A stretch of DNA of 64,000 nt from Strigamia acuminata (lineage: Eukaryota; Arthropoda; Chilopoda; Geophilomorpha; Linotaeniidae). The position numbers were made by a program, and so were the translations under genes. Where the stretch lies: assembly GCA_949358305.1 (NCBI GenBank), contig OX442314.1, positions 14,377,060 to 14,441,059 on the forward strand, written 5' to 3'. The notes beneath the pieces are model-generated. The model was not told the origin of the DNA. It saw nothing but the letters and a program-made list of their open reading frames with translations, and did no database searches. This document shows positions 22,648-48,607 of this stretch, in pieces (position 1 is the stretch's first letter; the number at the start of each line of letters is the position of its first letter).

Positions 22648-25600
22648 TTATTCATTTTGATACGTGATTAAATCGGTAGCAGAGCCTTGAATAGAAGGGT
22701 CCTCGTTGGAACTAAGTTCAACTGTAGGAGAACTTGCACCACTCGTGCCATACGTACGTACAAGATTGAGGAAACCTGTAGCGCTCTGACTAAATTCTAG
22801 CTGTAATACAGGTGCCACGAACTGGGAATAAACATATCCAAGTATTACCAACTGCGGGTGCAATTGTTTAATCCGTTCCAACTTACCGATTGGACTTTAT
22901 TGTTAACTCTTCTGGATGATGCTATTGGTGTCACCGATGCACTGCTTTCTTCGCTGTCACCATGAAAACGCTTGGAAAAAAAACAATAACACGATCAGTA
23001 ATTCGGTATTCTCACATTACAATGCAATAAAAATACAAGAAAAATAGATATGGCAAATCTGCATCGTACAGGAATCGTACACAAACACACCAATGACGGC
23101 AAAACAAAACATGGAAATAAATATGAACAACCGTGCAGTAAAAACAATAAAATAGGCGTGCTAACAGCCAAGATTCACAGGGCTTCCGGGGTAAAATTAA
23201 GCCTACCGTGGGCAAATCAGGGTACTCCGATACATCATTTAAAACTCTCCTAGGCTGATCCTATTTGCGTGATATGAATAGGTAGGAAGATGTTAGAAAT
23301 AAATAAATGTTAACTAAAAGTGCATAAAAATTAAATGCATTTCTTATTGTTTCTACAAACTACTGGTACTAATTCTCGTTCAGCGAATTTATTATTATTA
23401 TTATCAACTTGCAGAAAAAAATGACTTACTTTGTAAAGTGAATCAAAACTCAATATTTTAAACGTATTACAAAACATTTGCCCGATGTACAGAAAGGAAG
23501 TAGTGCAGCATCCAATTAGCATAACCCAAACAATTGACGGAATTCGGTCATCTAAAATATAAATAAGAAGTTTTAAAAAATATTTAAAATGTTATTCATT
23601 ATACTAATTCACCTCCACTTCGAATAAACAAAAAGAACAATATGATAACTTCGAGTATAATCACCACAGCTATAACAAAATTAATAGCCGTAACGTGGAT
23701 TTTTCGACTGATTTTTGACGATCCATATGCAAAATAGATGTTGTACCGATCAACACAATGTTTTAACAACATATATAACAAACCTAAAATCAAATAAAAC
23801 TAAATATTCAACGTTCAACGTTCAATAACAGCGTGAAATTACCAAAAGGGGCTATCACCGGGCATGGTATGCTGTAAATAACCGTGACAGCAAAGTTCAA
23901 GAGCATCCAAGCATACTGTGTGCCAAATGGAAACTCCCAAAGAACAGTCTGCAAAACAAATTTCAACTTAAAAATTAAAAATACCGGTAAAAATTTTTGC
24001 AAACTATATCTACCTTTTCAACATGCGCTCGTTCTGCCGCGGAGCGTGCACACAATTTACCCATCGCGTACCAGAAAAGTTCTGGAAATCGGATTAGTTC
24101 TAAACCAGTGCCAATCAAAGCTGAAGTAACAACGTAATTGACAAAAAAGGCACCATTGTCGGGCAAAAAAACGCACTGCCATCTGTATTTTGTGTCATTG
24201 TTATGCTTTACTGCCCACTCAACAAAGGCCTTAGCACTGGTCAGACCCAGGGACGGTAATATGACAACCATAAAAAGCAAAAAAATAAATGATTTCCTCA
24301 TAATGGAATGGTTTTCGGCTGATCTCGTCCAGTGTCGCAAAAATTGGTCCGAATATCGCACAATAAATGGTAAAACACAAGCCATTAGCCAAATCATCAA
24401 CGTTGGAGCAAATTCGGATATTAAAGGATTCTAGAAGCAAGCACGAGAAAAAAATTACTCACCTTTTTACATATTCAAAAATATTTTTCAAAATCACCAT
24501 GTTTTTTAGTTTATCCAGAAAACTTAGTGTGTCTACTGTCTTAAGAATGATAGCGGGTGTAGTTAAAAAGAAGAGGGAGAAAAACAATGCTGTGTTGATT
24601 AAAGCTGCACGAATATACCAGTTATCTGAATCCGATGATAGGTTTTCCCTGTTTTCATTACAATTAATTGTATAATAAATTAATTAGGCATTTGTTTTAT
24701 ACCAATAAATATCCTCCGGTGATGGTGCATGATTAACTTCCCACGCGTAAGAATCCAACTGTCTCGCCACACCAGAATTTGGTGGGTTATGGGCACATTT
24801 GCAAGACATCTGGTGATCGTTGTATACTCTAGTTTAAATTAAAATAAAGGTTGGTTTATATTTGGAATTAGTTCACACTGAATCAATGTATACTGCATAG
24901 CCGTTGCTTCCGAATCAAACGTAACAAAGGCAATTCCGAGCGGGTTTTTTAATGCTAGAACTTTCTCCCGCTCCACTTGGGCAATAAGCCTGGTTTCCTC
25001 TTTAATGTAATATTGAATTGCATCCACCTATATATTTATATATATATATATATAAAACATCGTCAATACATTTTTCTGAGAGAAATTGCATCGAATTAAA
25101 TTTACCGGTTCACAGAAACACTTGTTGCAACAAAAACAACCACAAATGTGAGGATTCGCTGTAGGTCTTTCGTTTTTTTCTTTACAATAATTCTCGCACC
25201 AAATTCGGTATTCCGTCACCGCTTCTCTAGAATAAATAAATCAAAATATTATTTTTCAAACTATGTGAAATTTTAACAAAACGATTACTTTTTATGATCT
25301 AGAGAAATTAAACTTGCAATGTCATATGCAAACTGAACCTCTTGAATTTCACAATTTGGATATGCCTCGCTAAATGCAGGAATAAAAATGATTATTATTT
25401 CATCACCGATTTGATCAGATAAAACATCGTACCTAAAATGCTGAATAATAACACTTTTTTGACATTTTTCTTTTGGTACATGATTAATCATCACTGTTCT
25501 ATTTACAAGCTAAAATTTAATAACAAATGTTGATCACAATTTGATTATGTAAATTGATGATAGTAAATTACCAAGTTTTCTTGGTCATGCTTCACCGTTT

Positions 25601-26872
25601 GTGAAAATCTCCTCATTAACAACACGGAAATAGGAAAAAATAAAAATGCAAAAAATATATGAACCCACAGATAAGATGAACTGCAAACAAAATCAAAACA
25701 CAAACATTATACGAATTCAGGGTAAATTTAACTTTTTATATTACTTTGGGCCCAAATTAAACGTAGTGGTTCTTCCAAAACTGGAATTTTCAACTAAAAA
25801 TTAAAAAGATTTTAACGCTTAAAGATTTTCCTAGCATCGAAAACAATTAAACAAATACCATTCGTTCCTTGTAAATTGATTGGCAGAAGAATAGCTAAGC
25901 ATACAATGCACAACAAAATTAGAAAAAAAATGATGTATCGTTGAAAGCGCAAGTAATGCACTGCATCGTGGCCATTCTTATTAAGAATATGTTCATCTCT
26001 AAGAGTAAGAATTCAAAATATAACTGTAAAAACATGAAATCAATCAAATATCTTACGTTATGCGAAATATAGCAGGCAGCCATGAACAAAATCCCTAAAA
26101 AAAATTAAATTCGAAAGAAAAAAATTATACCGTACTTAAAGACCAAAATTTCCTAAATTAATTATATTCACTTTATCCGAACGAATATAAACATCGGCCG
26201 GATCACTCGCTTCAATAATAGATTCAGTTGGTGTGTCTGCTTCTCCAAAAAATAACTGGGTCCATCTAAAATTAAATTAGGCCAACATACCACATAAAAA
26301 AATGTCAATTACGGATTATTTTTTTTATGTGAAAAAAACCTCTGTCCTGTTTTCTGCACCAATGCGTTTCTTCCATAATTCCATGCTCTCTTTCTTAAAA
26401 TAGTAAACAACAGCAACAAAATCTAATCGAATAAGGAAAATAGATAAATATATGAATGACTTTCAAGAAAAATTAAATTACTCACCACCCATACTAGGAA
26501 ATTGATTGCTAAATTTTGTGGAATATATCCAAATTCAACGTTGAAAAACTGAAGCACGTGAGTGCGCGATGAATTTGTGTAATAATTACAAGACACGTTG
26601 TCAGGTATCAAAGAGTCGTCATATGCTGAATTTAAATATTGCACCCCCAACTGAAAAAAAAATTCATATTATGTGTAAAAAATATTATTGACCTTTGAAT
26701 AGCATTTAAAAACGATAAATGTCCGTTTCGATCATTTGCTTGTTTATTTTCGTTTTTGCGATGTTCTTGCATAACGAGTTGCCATGTTTTGATATTTGTT
26801 AATGTAATTGTCTTCTTTTTCTGGGGATAAAAATCTTACCATATTCTCCCTATGATCCATATTGTGATTCAT
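22648..26872 (-). CDS. Tmem63: TMEM63, OSCA/CSC1-like mechanosensitive cation channel
   Basis: Multi-pass membrane protein of the OSCA/TMEM63 family: stretch- and osmo-activated cation channel of plasma or lysosomal membranes; in flies used in food-texture sensing (family knowledge). Seen, N to C: MNHNMDHRENM, LNSAYDDSLIPDNVSCNYY, several membrane exons, the cytosolic RRM-like segment (NHVPKEK; VDAIQYYIKEETRLIAQVER; PLGIAFVTFDS) with a Cys-rich insert (CGCFCCNKCFC), and the pore region ADLANGLCFT-like to RHWTRSAENHSIMRKSFIF. Then follow LLPSLGLTSA, FECVFLPDNGAFFVNYV-type FLPDNGAFFVNYVVTSALIG, CARSAAERAHVEK, MTYSITCPII-like YSIPCPVIAPFG, and LYMLLKHCVDRYNIYFAYG. About 15 small exons. The short acidic/Ser-rich cytosolic tail ends at 22648. 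Exact exon ends are inferred. Confidence 0.92.
25020..25053. repeat. (TA)n microsatellite in Tmem63 intron
   Basis: A run of TATATA with one TATTTA interruption, directly beside a Tmem63 splice site. Likely length-variable. Confidence 0.85.
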
Positions 26873-27415
26873 ATGACAGGTAACTCTCACTTCATCTCAC
26901 GGAGGTAGATCTCACCGTCATTATTCTGCCAGCAGTTTGACCGGGACTCAGACCAAGTACTATCACTATGACTCATTATGGGCGAGAATGTCTAACCAAC
27001 ATCCGACTTCTCCTTGATAATAAAACAAATTAAAGTTTTTTATTTTAATTTTGTGGATTAAAAAAAATAATCAAGAATGAACTAATCCAAATTACAATAA
27101 TAATAATGATAATAATAGCAATTAAAATAAGCACAAATAAGAGAAAACAATTTAAAAAGAAAGCCAGACGGATTTTAGACAATTCCGTTTAAACTGAGAC
27201 AGTTATGCAAATGTAAAGCTTGAACTAATTTGCGAAAATAATAATTTATTAAAATATGAATATTTAAAAAATTGGAAGACTGAAAGTTCCGTTTATTATT
27301 TAATTCGTAGAAAGTTTACGAAGATAGTGGGCCAATTAAAAATGGCGGATTTCATTTAGTTTTCGTTTTCGCCATCAGCGCTCGTATTGAGATTAAAGAT
27401 AATTATTCAATTATT
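26873..27415. other. Divergent promoter region of Tmem63 (-) and MEA1 (+)
   Basis: 540 bp between two start codons. Just upstream of MEA1 there is a CCAAT (27333-27337) followed by AAAATGGCGG (27341-27350), a YY1/Pho-like ATGGCGG motif often found at TSSs of broadly expressed genes. The rest is AT-rich without recognised features. Confidence 0.5.
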
Positions 27416-28069
27416 ATGGCCCCTCTACCTGTGTGCACCGTGCTGGACAACCCACCAGATGATGCTTTTGACAATGACATTGATGAAAACATGCAAAATG
27501 CTGTCCACATAATAGCAAGTAGTTCTGATAGTGAGGAAGAAGATCATTTACAGTCAGAAAATGGCTATCAACTTTTACCCCAAGAACCTACAGATCAAAA
27601 TGTAGAACTAAACGAAAACATTCCTCAAAATTCTCAATTATTTGACCAGGACAATGTGTCTCACGGACTACAACAACACAACATTCTCAATTTATTACCT
27701 CAAGTAAAGCAATACCAGTACATTTCTTATTCATAAAATGGCAAATTTTGAATTTGTTTTTTTATATTATTTATTCAGCTACCGTCAACAGGAGATGGAA
27801 CTGTATTTTTATGGAACGAAACAGTTTCTGAACGCCATCAACCAATGGATCCTGGTATAAAATAAGTCACTCTGTGACTCTGTATTTATATTTTGTAATA
27901 CTTTATTTTTTCAGATGAAGCTGAAAAAATTAAAGCAGCCATGTCTGGATTCTCTTTACCGGCTTCTGCAGTTCCAGCTTGGGCCCATCTTATCCCTGAA
28001 GACGAATGGAAAGCAGAATTATTTGCAAACATCAGAGGAAAGTGTCCAGATGACGACAGATTATCGTAG
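27416..28069 (+). CDS. MEA1: MEA1 (male-enhanced antigen 1) homologue, 172 aa, 3 exons
   Basis: Small conserved protein of unknown molecular function, first described as testis-enriched in mammals and widely expressed. Seen: exons 27416-27703, 27779-27854 and 27915-28069; the phases agree and sum to 519 nt. The N-terminal two thirds are acidic and Gln/Asn-rich, with SSSDSEEEDH and GYQLLPQEP, which resembles the GY...PL motif of vertebrate MEA1. The conserved C-terminal block is MDPDEAEKIKAAMSGFSLPA followed by VPAWAHLIPEDEW, the diagnostic part of the family. The start ATG directly follows a promoter-like region. It does not look secreted or membrane-bound. Confidence 0.88.
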
Positions 28070-30746
28070 CAGAAAAAACGTGCCAACTTTGTGAATAATG
28101 GTTCATTATGTATGGATTATTTCAGTATTTATTTTGTTAATGTTACAGTGAACAAGTACAAATTAACGCTTCAGATACAGTAAAAAGGTGTAAACTTATT
28201 TCGTCACGATTAAAATGATAAAAAATAAAAAATCGGAACAAATTTTGAATTTGTTTTTGAAACGTGAAGCCATTTCACGAGTGAGGATGGCAAAGGTGCT
28301 TATTTCGTGGATCTCCATATCCATTTAAATCTATCGATCAACGTTTTAAGCCAGGATAACAAACTTTATTTACAGCTTTGAAATTTAAAATATACACCAA
28401 ATCAAAATGCTTTTTATGAAACTTCTTGAACACCTATAGGCGTTGATAAACAGATGTTATTTGCTGTTCAATTTCACAAGAAACAAATATTTTATAAAAT
28501 GATAAAAACAAGTCCACACGGAACTTTTTTTTGATTACAAACATTATAATTCTCCATTATTACATCGTTTAAAATAAAAAATAAAAAGTAAAAGATAAGT
28601 AAAACAATAAATCAGCCTAGCATAATTTCATTGCCCGACATGAATAAACCTTGCGGAAAAAGCATTAACAGGTATAATTTATTTGTAATCAATTCTTTGA
28701 GATAACACACATTTTGTTCAATTATTACAATCCAATTCTTTGATTACGGTATTTTTTTTTCAGATCGACTCCTTAAACATTTACTGAAAAAACACAAATA
28801 ATAAAAATTACGTGTCCGCATTAAAAAAATAATAACTTGGAAAATTTACTTGAATAAAATCATTTAATAAAAATGCTTTTTGGACCCAATAACCAGCATA
28901 TAAAATTGTCAAAACTCAAGGAGTTAAGACTACAAACATTATAATTCATTTTTTTACGATAATACTTAAGCAGAGAACATCGATAGGCTTATTTATAAAA
29001 GAATGTACACTGAAATGGAACCGATATTAATAATTGCGAGTTAAGTGACCAGATATTGCTAGACTAGGCAAACAAAATACAGGAAACTACAAAAAATTAT
29101 TAATATAATTAGTTTTAAAATAATATCATTGCTGATTTAAGCAAATGTAACCTAGATAAAGAGAATCGAATGAGGGAGAAAAACTATTAGTTGGCCACTT
29201 ACGAGATAGTAATTACAAAACAAAAGGAAGACTCGGAGTGAGAAAAAAGAAAACATGCTGCGACAAAACACTTGGATTCCATGTCTATACTTTACACTTT
29301 CTTTTTAAAAAAAAAATTAAAAATATAAAGAATTTCTTCTGGGTCGGCATTACCCACGCTAAATAACCAGGCATGAAAAATTCTTCACATTAAAATAAAA
29401 GTGACAGCAATCAACATCTGCTCATCATCAATATATCACAGAATGTTGGACCACAAGAGCATTGAAACAACTGCAGAACTGGAAAAATTTTCGAACATTT
29501 TCTAGTTTATTCCAAGCAACAACAGGCAAGGATCCAGTATTATCTTCTGTGTATTCAATGTATAATTTCAAATTTAAAATAAAAGTCCCATTTAATGAAT
29601 TTTTCCAATCAAGTATGGCTATACATACTTAATTATACAAACTATAGCTACTGCCACTATATGGTATATCTTATTTTAACTTTTGCCACACCCATTTTAT
29701 TTATATACTTTGGTGAACACTGTCCACTAAGTTATTTCGTTTTGTGCAATTAATCTTCATCAACTGATGATGACATACACACACAGGCACTAAAACATTT
29801 CTTGGAGTTGCAGTTCTGCAAATTTTCAGGTTATAACAATTTATTTATTTATTTATTTATTATTTTTTTGGAAGATTTGGGATTGATCAGATTTTTTTTT
29901 TTTTTCATATTTTTTTTTCGGTTTTTTTTTTCCTCAACAAAATCAAAGCTTCGTTTTAAGCTTTAATTTTTTTAAAAAAAAATGTACCCAGGCCAAAAGC
30001 TTCGTTTATCACCGAAAATTAAAAAATAAAAAATAAATTCCTAGTTATTCTATAAAGCAATGACAATAAACATGTAATCAAAATTCCTGAATATTATACA
30101 CTGGTTAGTGAGCAAATTTATTTTTAAACTTTTATCTTAATCTTTCACTTAATGGCATTCAATCTGGTCAGGGCAAAATTAACAATACTGGAATTTTATT
30201 TGTAAAGTAAACATGATTTTTTTTGTCCATTTTATATTCCTTTTTATAAACAATTTAAATTTATGAGCAATCATATAAAATTATAATTAATTATAATTAA
30301 AATATAAAAAATGGCATCATTTTGTGACAAAATAACACAGATCAGAGACAAAATACGTGCAATAAAATTTGCATCTCCCAAAGTCCATTCATCAAAAAAG
30401 CAAAAACAAAAAAAAAATACATTTCATATTTTCAAAATTCCCCGTTACATCTTCGTGAAGGAGAAAAAAATTCAATTGTCTTGATTGTGATCAGTGGGAG
30501 AAAAACTTAACACTATACAAACTCCCACCTCTGTTCGACCTACCCACCAACCTCTGAAAATTTCCCATGTAGTGTAAGAAAAAAAGAAAAAAAAAACATA
30601 GCGCAGCAAACGGAAATAAAACAAAACAAAAAAATGCCACTAGAAATGATCAAGGAGGATTTGCCCACCACCAACCACCTGGCACAGATTAGTTAACACG
30701 AATTACGTCAGTTGGCGCGCGATAATCCAATGTTGCCGCACGTAAC
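28070..30746. other. Intergenic: converging 3' flanks of MEA1 and B56
   Basis: 2.7 kb, very AT-rich, no coding region. Probably mostly the long 3'UTR of the leftward B56 gene. An (ATTT)n tract lies at about 29838-29862 and A/T homopolymers at 29880-29985. No RNA gene or transposon end recognised. Confidence 0.6.
29838..29862. repeat. (TTTA)n tract
   Basis: Six or so TTTA units. On the plus strand it gives overlapping ATTTA pentamers like an AU-rich element, but the more likely transcript here is leftward, where it reads TAAA. Confidence 0.8.
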
Positions 30747-34237
<3,491 letters not shown>

Positions 34238-35568
34238 AATCGACAACGCTTAGGCCAATGTAACAACGATGACTTTGTTATTGAATGCACCAATGCATTA
34301 CATTAGTAACAATAATTGTGATTGGTCGGTTTCCATCACGTGACGATAAACCACTGTCTGGCTCAGTGGTGCCATCCAGCGGCTAATTTTATATTCACTT
34401 ACGTGTATTATCAGTTGCGTGCGAGCTATTTGCTCATCGTCCAATTGTTCTTGTTAAGCATTTGGCAAAACAAATACAGTAATCAGAAGAGACATTTTTA
34501 TTATCTAATTAAAATACATTATTGCATTCCGAATACAGATCTTTTTCATTTTTCTTTAATAAAATTGAATTCCCAATGCTATTCAGCTGCAAATACAAGA
34601 CACTCGTCAGTCGTCATAGCTACGTACTTTATCAAAATATTGATCTCTTACATAATACCCCAATTAAATGAGAAATTTCCAACTGTCTTCATCTTCGTAA
34701 ATAAAATATAACACCTGTTTCATATAGTGTTCACATAATTTTAAGTCAAATATTTACTAATAATACCTCTACAAATATAATTTTCAATAAATATTTCTTT
34801 AAATTTAATTAATTTTAAATTAATCTCAACACCACTCCATAATTTAGTTTCTACAAAAACAAAAAACAAAATAAACAAACAAAAAGAATTTGCTTGAAAA
34901 TCTGCAAATTTAAAATTCACTCTCGCGTGAATCGGAAGCAACACAATTAGTAGCACCAATTATTCACAAAATATAATTATTGGAAATAATTTTTGATAAA
35001 ATTCCAAAATCACATTTGATTATCATTAGTGTCTTATTAGACGCAAACAATTGTCATTGTAAAGACGATTCGTGAAATAAAACCAAAAAAAAAAAAAAAA
35101 GAAAAAACACCTTAAATTCCAAGTGTAATGCCACTGGAAAATAAATCTGCTGCCAAAATCTAAGCTATTTTCTTTTTCGTTCTTTCGTCAAACAAAAAAA
35201 AGAAGACGTTATTTAGTTATCGTTAAGCTTTACGCAATTACAATTAACTACAAAACTGGACACTTCAGAAAAGGCATTAAAATGTATTTTGATGAGCAAG
35301 TAAAAGTCTGGTTATCATCATGGCGTTAGGAGAAATGAACATTAATACAAAAGGATTATACAAAATGTTCGTATTAAACGTGGTAGAAATTTGATACCGT
35401 AATCAATTGCTCTACTTGTCTTATAAAAACTGAGAGATCTGTACAAAAAGATGGCTTTGTCCTCCCGAGCATGATGAGAACTAGACTAGAAAAAGGGTCT
35501 CGCGGGACTGTACAATGGCCTCAACTCTTGCCAAATACCGGGGTACTAAAACAGCACACAAAATCTTC
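34238..35568. other. Intergenic: B56 promoter side and actinin 3' flank
   Basis: 1.3 kb. The first 200 bp are less AT-rich and would hold the B56 promoter. The remainder is AT-rich and probably contains the leftward alpha-actinin 3'UTR. No coding sequence or structured element recognised. Confidence 0.6.
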
Positions 35569-44916
<9,348 letters not shown>

Positions 44917-45659
44917 CTTTTCGAGGCCTACGATGGTACAGAAAAAACTATTGTCGTAGTGGGAATCGAATCCTCGCAGTGATGAGCCAAACGCTTTCAC
45001 GGCATATATCGACCTACCTACGGCGACAAAGTGTAGGGAATTGTGACGTCACGCTGCCATACGTAACTTCCGGCATGCATTTCAGTTCCGATTCTCGAGT
45101 CAAGAGTAAAAGTTTTTTTTGCTTGAAAAAATGTGTAGCACAAAGCGCATTGAACTTTCGACGAAGGTTCTGCTGGTGTTGCTAATTTGTACCGCTTACA
45201 AAAAATAAACAAATAAATAATAATAATAATAATAAAAAAAATATTTGATGGCTTAACTAAATCTTTTATTTATTTTTTCTACACCGTAATTAAAAAAAAA
45301 ATAGTTAAAACCTTTTTATATTTTATGAATAAGTAATCTTGCGGTTGGATAATCTATATATCGTCTATTTTTAAGGACAAATAGAAAACGGAATGTTCGT
45401 ATCCGAGCGAAAAAAATTAAATAAGAATTCAGCATACACAGACAGCAAAATATTAATAAAAACGAAATCAAAAATCAAAACAAATAAAGAAATGATCAGA
45501 TCAAACAATGATGACTTTTAAAACAATCGAAAATAACATCAAAATTACTTCGTTTTAGTAACCAAAAAAATCCACAAAAAAACAAAAAAAAACGATTAAT
45601 TTTAAATTCGAATTAATAGTTTATTAATGATTTCGGTAAAACAAAATCCAATGAACATT
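44917..45659. other. Actinin promoter and DCAF5 3' flank
   Basis: The 44917-45190 part is GC-richer and holds the actinin promoter with a CRE and TACGTAACTTCCGG (45060-45073), an Ets-like core. From 45200 leftward-transcribed DCAF5 3'UTR is likely; it is AT-rich with an (AAT)n run at about 45218-45235. Confidence 0.5.
45044..45051. promoter_or_regulatory. Consensus CRE (TGACGTCA) upstream of actinin
   Basis: A full palindromic cAMP-response element, 128 bp upstream of the actinin ATG, within a GC-richer patch. CREB/ATF/bZIP factors bind this motif. Function is inferred from position. Confidence 0.5.
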
Positions 45660-48607
45660 TCATTCATTATCGCTGCTCCATGTTCTGTAATTCCGACATG
45701 CTCGATGCAAGCGATTACGAATTCGCTTAAACTGCACCCAAGCGGACACCTCATTCGACACATTTGTATCTCCGCTTTCCCTTTCTCCGTTCTCGCAGAC
45801 GTTCGATGCAATCCCGCTATCCGGGGTACCCGTATCCGCACTTTGCCCCTCACTAGTTTCAACCGGAGTTTCAGCATCGGACGCACCACTATCATTGCCG
45901 CGCAAAGTCCTACAAACTCCGCTCGAAGTCGTTGGTGTAGCGGAGGTGGATGGGTGTGAAACCGATTCGGAGTCGCCTTCCGATTTATCTGTAATGCAGT
46001 TTCTCGAGTCATCTTTTTGCTCCCTATTTAAATCCGAATCCGATTCCCAATCCGAATCTGACTCGGGAGTTTGCGATCTCCAATTTCGCACTTGTCGTTT
46101 TCGTTTAGGCGAACTCGTCTCATCATCGTCGTCGTCGTCATCGTCGTCGTCGTCGTCTTCGTCCTCTTCTGACGATGATGATGACGATGATGTTTGCGTT
46201 TGACATCGCCTTTCACATTCAGATAAATCACTGTCGTTTTCCGTGGACGAATCCTCAACTGTCGCTCTTGATTGCGATTCTCCAGCTTGTGACGAACTCG
46301 CTCGAGGCTTGCATTTCGAACGACGCACTCTTTTCGATCTTCTGGGTTTCTGCTTCATTCGTTGACGTTTTTGTGCAATCAATTGTGAAATGCGATTGGT
46401 CGTTGAGTTTGAGTTTTGAGGCAAAACCTCCTCTTCCAATTCATTTATTGCATTTCTCTGCTCCTCGTTTCTATTTACATTGCTTATGGCACTCACGTAT
46501 GCCACTGTCAGAGGACTTAATCCGCGCCCTTGGATCCCCATTTCTCCTTCCGACGAAGTTGTGGAACTTGCGTCCGAAATGTCCACGTCTTCCGGACCGC
46601 CCAACAACCAAGGTTCTGCGTTGGCGCTGGAAAAACTTGCATCCGAATTCCAACCCTCGATTTCTCGTTGTACAAGAGAATCAAAAAATGCCATCATTCG
46701 AGGATCTTCTAACGTAGATTTTTGACTGTAGTCGTGCGACATCACTTGGCCGCTTTGGAGTATTAAACTGATGTATTCTTCGTGGGAATACACTTTGCGT
46801 TCTCTGTCTTCGTTCAAACAGCTTAACTGTAAACCACCAGTCGAATTTGGCACTGGGAAAGGACTCCACAGCTGAAAAAATGTAAACAATTCGATGATTC
46901 AATATCGATTTCATATTTAAATAAGTGACGTGTTTACATACCTTCACGATTTTCTCAACGCCTGATGAAGCTAGCAAAAAGTTTGATGGATTAAACCGAA
47001 CTTGATTAACGATTGACCGGTGACCTTTCAAAACCATATGGGCCTCATCCACCCAAGTTACTGAAACAAAAAATAAAGTTTGAAATAATACTACAATGGA
47101 TGAATTTAATAAGGAATTTAAACCTCCAGATCCTTCATCGGGTATTTTCCACATGTAGAGATTAAAATCGTCAGATCCCGATAGGATAAACTGTGTATTA
47201 CATAAATACAAATTTTAATACAAAAATTTAAATATAAAAATATATTTTTCTTTGTATATTTTAAATCATACCTGGTCCTTGTCACCAGCAAAACAACAAC
47301 TTTTCATTGTGCAAGAATTATAATATTCTCGATGATCAAACTGGCAGATGGGTTTGTTTGATTGAACGTTATATAAAACTGGCGGAAGACGACGTCGGAG
47401 AGCAAGAATTTTCGTTCCTGTGTTATTAAATCTAACACTCATGCAGCTCTCTGATGGTACATTTGGACTTTCTTTCAAAAGACAACTATTTAAAAGAAAA
47501 GTAATTAAATATATAGACTTTTTTTTAAAAAAAGAAGAAAAAAAAATGAAGAGAAACATTTATTCGAGTTACCCTTTTTTAGGGGCTCTTATATCCCACA
47601 GAGAGATTCCTTCTTTTGAATTTGCAGTAGCTAAAAGGCGAGGTTCAACAGGATTATACATAACAGCGTGAAATGCAGACGTGTAGGCAGCGAGACAAAA
47701 CGGTTCTGTGTAAAAATAAACACGCGAATTTATTAAACATTTATTTTTACAAATAACCTCTTAAGTCGTAACAGTTTACCAGTGCTACTAGGTTCTCTGA
47801 TATCCCAAATCAAAATGCGTCCATCCTCGCAAGCACTTGCAAAAACATTATCATTCAAAGGATCAACTGACAAACCATAAACGGCCTCTTCGTGTAAAAA
47901 CACGTCCAAAGTTCTTCCCCTATAAAATCAACAGAAAAATTGCAATATTTCGATATAAATAAATCTTTTGAAAAAAAAAATTGTGTAAACTTTTCGCCAC
48001 AATTTATCTCACAATTCGAAGTCGTGCACAAGAACTTGTTCGTCGTTGCCTAAATAGAACCGATATAAAATAATTAATTCACTTTCAAACATCGTAAATG
48101 ACAAACCATTGACTTACCTGCCGAAAATATTTTGGTTTTATTATTATCAAATCCCAGACAAAAAATGTTACTGTTGTGTTCGCCTTTCATGCAAATCGGA
48201 GCATCTTTCCCTTGAAGTGCTTTCTCCACGTTCCAAGCCAAAACTCTCCTGTCATCACCTCCTATTAAATTCAATTAAAAATTTGTAAAAAATATTTAAA
48301 AAATTAAAAAAATTAAAAAAACATTTGGATGTCATTTAATCAAGCAATCTTCTAGAGTTAATCTTTCGAACAGTAAACTTATTACTCTTAAAAGTGATTT
48401 CATACCAGATACAAGCCATTCGCCATCAGTTGAGAATTCGATAGCATTAACACAACCATAATGAGAATACAAGTCTTTTCGGTAGAGGTTACGAGCGCAG
48501 TACAGCCTGTCTTTCATCAAACTCACTCCCAAGTTATACGTCTCGTTGTACTCCCTATGTTTAATGTATTTTAAATAAGTCATAGATGGCAATCGTTGGA
48601 CCGACAT
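45660..48607 (-). CDS. DCAF5: DCAF5 (WDR22-type) WD40 substrate receptor of CUL4-DDB1
   Basis: Predicted substrate receptor for the CRL4 ubiquitin ligase. Seen: MSVQRLPSMTYLKYIK, then LYCARNLYRKDLYSHYGCVN and the WD40 repeats: GDDRRVLAWNVEKALQG, GEHNSNIFCLGFDNNKTK, NDEQVLVHDFEL, HEEAVYGLSVDPLNDNVFAS, WDIREPSSTEPFCLAAYTSA, VEPRLLATANSKEGISLWDI, LALRRRLPPVLYNVQ, FNSCTMKSCCF-like NSCTMKSCCFAGDKDQ, ILSGSDDFNLYMWKIPDEG, and LKGHRSIVNQVRFNPSN. These are followed by the family tail EEYISLILQSGQVMSHDYSQ and DPRMMAFFDSLVQREIEGW. The remaining ~300 residues in the large last exon (45660-46871) are disordered: Ser/Glu-rich, an NLS-like basic patch, then Ser7 and about 12 Asp in a row. Ten or so exons. 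The start is the ATG at 48607; upstream in-frame codons have no ATG. Confidence 0.95.
46116..46190. repeat. Triplet-repeat tract encoding poly-Asp/poly-Ser in DCAF5
   Basis: Interrupted (CGT/ATC/TCG)n-like triplets within the DCAF5 last exon. On the coding strand they read as GAY and AGC/TCN codons for a Ser run followed by Glu/Asp and about twelve Asp. Codon mixture (GAC and GAT) suggests selection on the protein as well as slippage. Confidence 0.7.

Noticed and set aside
46175-46717. 180-codon plus-strand ORF across DCAF5
   Set aside because: Antisense of the repetitive DCAF5 last exon; the sense frame matches a known family throughout.
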